In this document: positions 14,434 to 15,029 of the stretch, one piece after another
Layout: each line of letters opens with the position of its first letter
Position numbering within the stretch: position 1 is the stretch's first letter
Notes under the pieces: model-generated
The model's database searches: none
The model's input: the letters and a program-made list of their open reading frames with translations, nothing else
Told to the model about the DNA's origin: nothing
NCBI GenBank assembly: GCA_964598885.1
Contig: CAZRES010000076.1
Span: forward strand, 1-15,029
Direction: 5' to 3'
DNA length: 15,029 nt
Source of the DNA: SURF-33 sp964598885
GTDB lineage: Bacteria; Desulfobacterota; Desulfobacteria; Desulfobacterales; Desulfosalsimonadaceae
Translations under genes and position numbers: made by a program

Positions 14434-15029
14434 ATGCAGAATCTGCTTTACCGCACCGAAGACGGCATCGGCTATCTGAGCCTGAACCGGCCGGAGCATT
14501 ACAATGCTTTTGACGGCGCCATGATCGATGAGTTTGAGGCGTTCTGGCATGACCGGCGCTACGACGATTCCGTCCGGGTGATCATTTTAGACGGCGGCAC
14601 CGCAAAGGGGTTTTGCGCGGGTCTGGATATCGTCACCTTCGGCCCGGCCATTTATGAAAAAGACCCTACCACCGCCTATAATTATCAGGCCCGCATGGCC
14701 AGGACCATACTTGCCATGCGCCAGGCCCCCCAGCCCATCATCTGCTGCGTCCACGGCGCGGCCTCGGGCATCGGGTTTTCCCTGGCCATGGCTTCCGACA
14801 TCCGGATCATGGCCGAAGGCTCCCGGTGCAACGCCGCCTATATCAATATCGGTCTGGGCGGCGCGGACATGGCGTCGAGCTATTTTCTGCCCCGGCTCAT
14901 CGGATCGGGCCGGGCCAATGAATATCTGCTCACCGGCAACTGGATGAGCGCCGAAGACGCCATGCATCTCGGATTTGCCAGCCGCCTGGTGTCCAAAGAA
15001 AAGCTGGCCGAGACCGCCGGGGAACTGGC
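14434..15029 (+). CDS. Enoyl-CoA hydratase/isomerase family protein, 5' part, 3' end outside window
   Basis: An ATG at 14434, eight bases after AAGGA (14421-14425), opens a frame with no stop to the window edge (198 codons). It is a crotonase: the start reads YRTEDGIGYLSLNRPEHYNAF (split here: strand 6-18, NRPEHYNAF), then GFCAGLDIVTF (59-69) and HGAASGIGFSLAMASDIRI (oxyanion region, 107-125). The usual first catalytic Glu is replaced by Tyr136 in AAYINIGL, while E163 in RANEYLLTG is present. IGLGGADMASSYFLPRLIG matches a subgroup with an IGLSGCD-type loop, seen in actinobacterial and environmental enoyl-CoA hydratase homologues. It starts 43 bases after the ATPase stop and may be read from the same transcript. 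Which CoA ester it handles, and whether it is a hydratase, cannot be said; family identity is secure. Confidence 0.88.
   Translation, partial: MQNLLYRTEDGIGYLSLNRPEHYNAFDGAMIDEFEAFWHDRRYDDSVRVIILDGGTAKGFCAGLDIVTFGPAIYEKDPTTAYNYQARMARTILAMRQAPQPIICCVHGAASGIGFSLAMASDIRIMAEGSRCNAAYINIGLGGADMASSYFLPRLIGSGRANEYLLTGNWMSAEDAMHLGFASRLVSKEKLAETAGEL

Noticed and set aside
14387..14480. Short frame starting at ATGA overlapping the ATPase stop
   Set aside because: About 30 codons, out of frame with the crotonase and lacking an RBS; the crotonase ATG at 14434 has its own RBS.
1..15029. Search for CRISPR arrays, tRNA, rRNA, insertion sequences, toxin-antitoxin pairs or phage genes
   Set aside because: No regular direct repeats, cloverleaf, transposase motif or paired small genes were found by eye on either strand.

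Overview
The window reads as an ordinary chromosomal segment of an anaerobic proteobacterium-like organism, most likely a Desulfobacterota (deltaproteobacterial) sulfate reducer or a relative. This is an inference from gene content: an ADP-forming acyl-CoA synthetase paired with crotonases, a cyclic-nucleotide-domain/DUF4388 regulator, a P-type ATPase and moderately GC-rich coding DNA. There is no rRNA, tRNA, CRISPR array, transposase or phage gene that I can see.

Layout. (1) 2-1267: 3' part of groEL, closed by a strong hairpin terminator at about 1331-1378. (2) 1386-2183, minus strand: a cysteine-rich protein of unknown function, convergent with groEL and sharing that terminator region. (3) 2463-8800, plus strand: six genes in the same direction with short gaps. 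A crotonase (2463) overlaps by ATGA a fused alpha-beta ADP-forming acyl-CoA synthetase (3242), followed closely by a small STAS/SpoIIAA-like protein (5392), a cyclic-nucleotide-binding/DUF4388 regulator (5812), a secreted cyclophilin-type prolyl isomerase (6930) and a cysteine desulfurase (7658). (4) 8995-10305: a membrane-associated extended SDR related to fatty acyl-CoA reductases. (5) 10314-11441, minus strand: an exported or anchored MsrA-MsrB fusion, convergent with the SDR with only 8 bp between stops. (6) 11667-14390: a SERCA-like P-type ATPase with a good sigma-70 promoter and RBS, divergent from msrAB. (7) 14434 to the window edge: a second crotonase, open at the 3' end.

How the genes may work together. 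The crotonase and acyl-CoA synthetase pair is translationally coupled and fits anaerobic acyl-CoA turnover with ATP made by substrate-level phosphorylation (acyl-CoA + ADP + Pi to acid + CoA + ATP). The STAS-like and CNB/DUF4388 proteins directly behind could be a regulatory appendage; this is the least conventional arrangement here and the best candidate for something undescribed. The cyclophilin and MsrAB both carry export signals and would serve protein quality control outside the cytoplasm. Several enzymes depart from textbook active sites: the ATPase lacks the acidic M5/M6 cation ligands, the second crotonase lacks one catalytic Glu, the CNB domain lacks its phosphate-binding Arg, and GroEL lacks the GGM tail. 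I do not see an obvious defence island or new mobile system.
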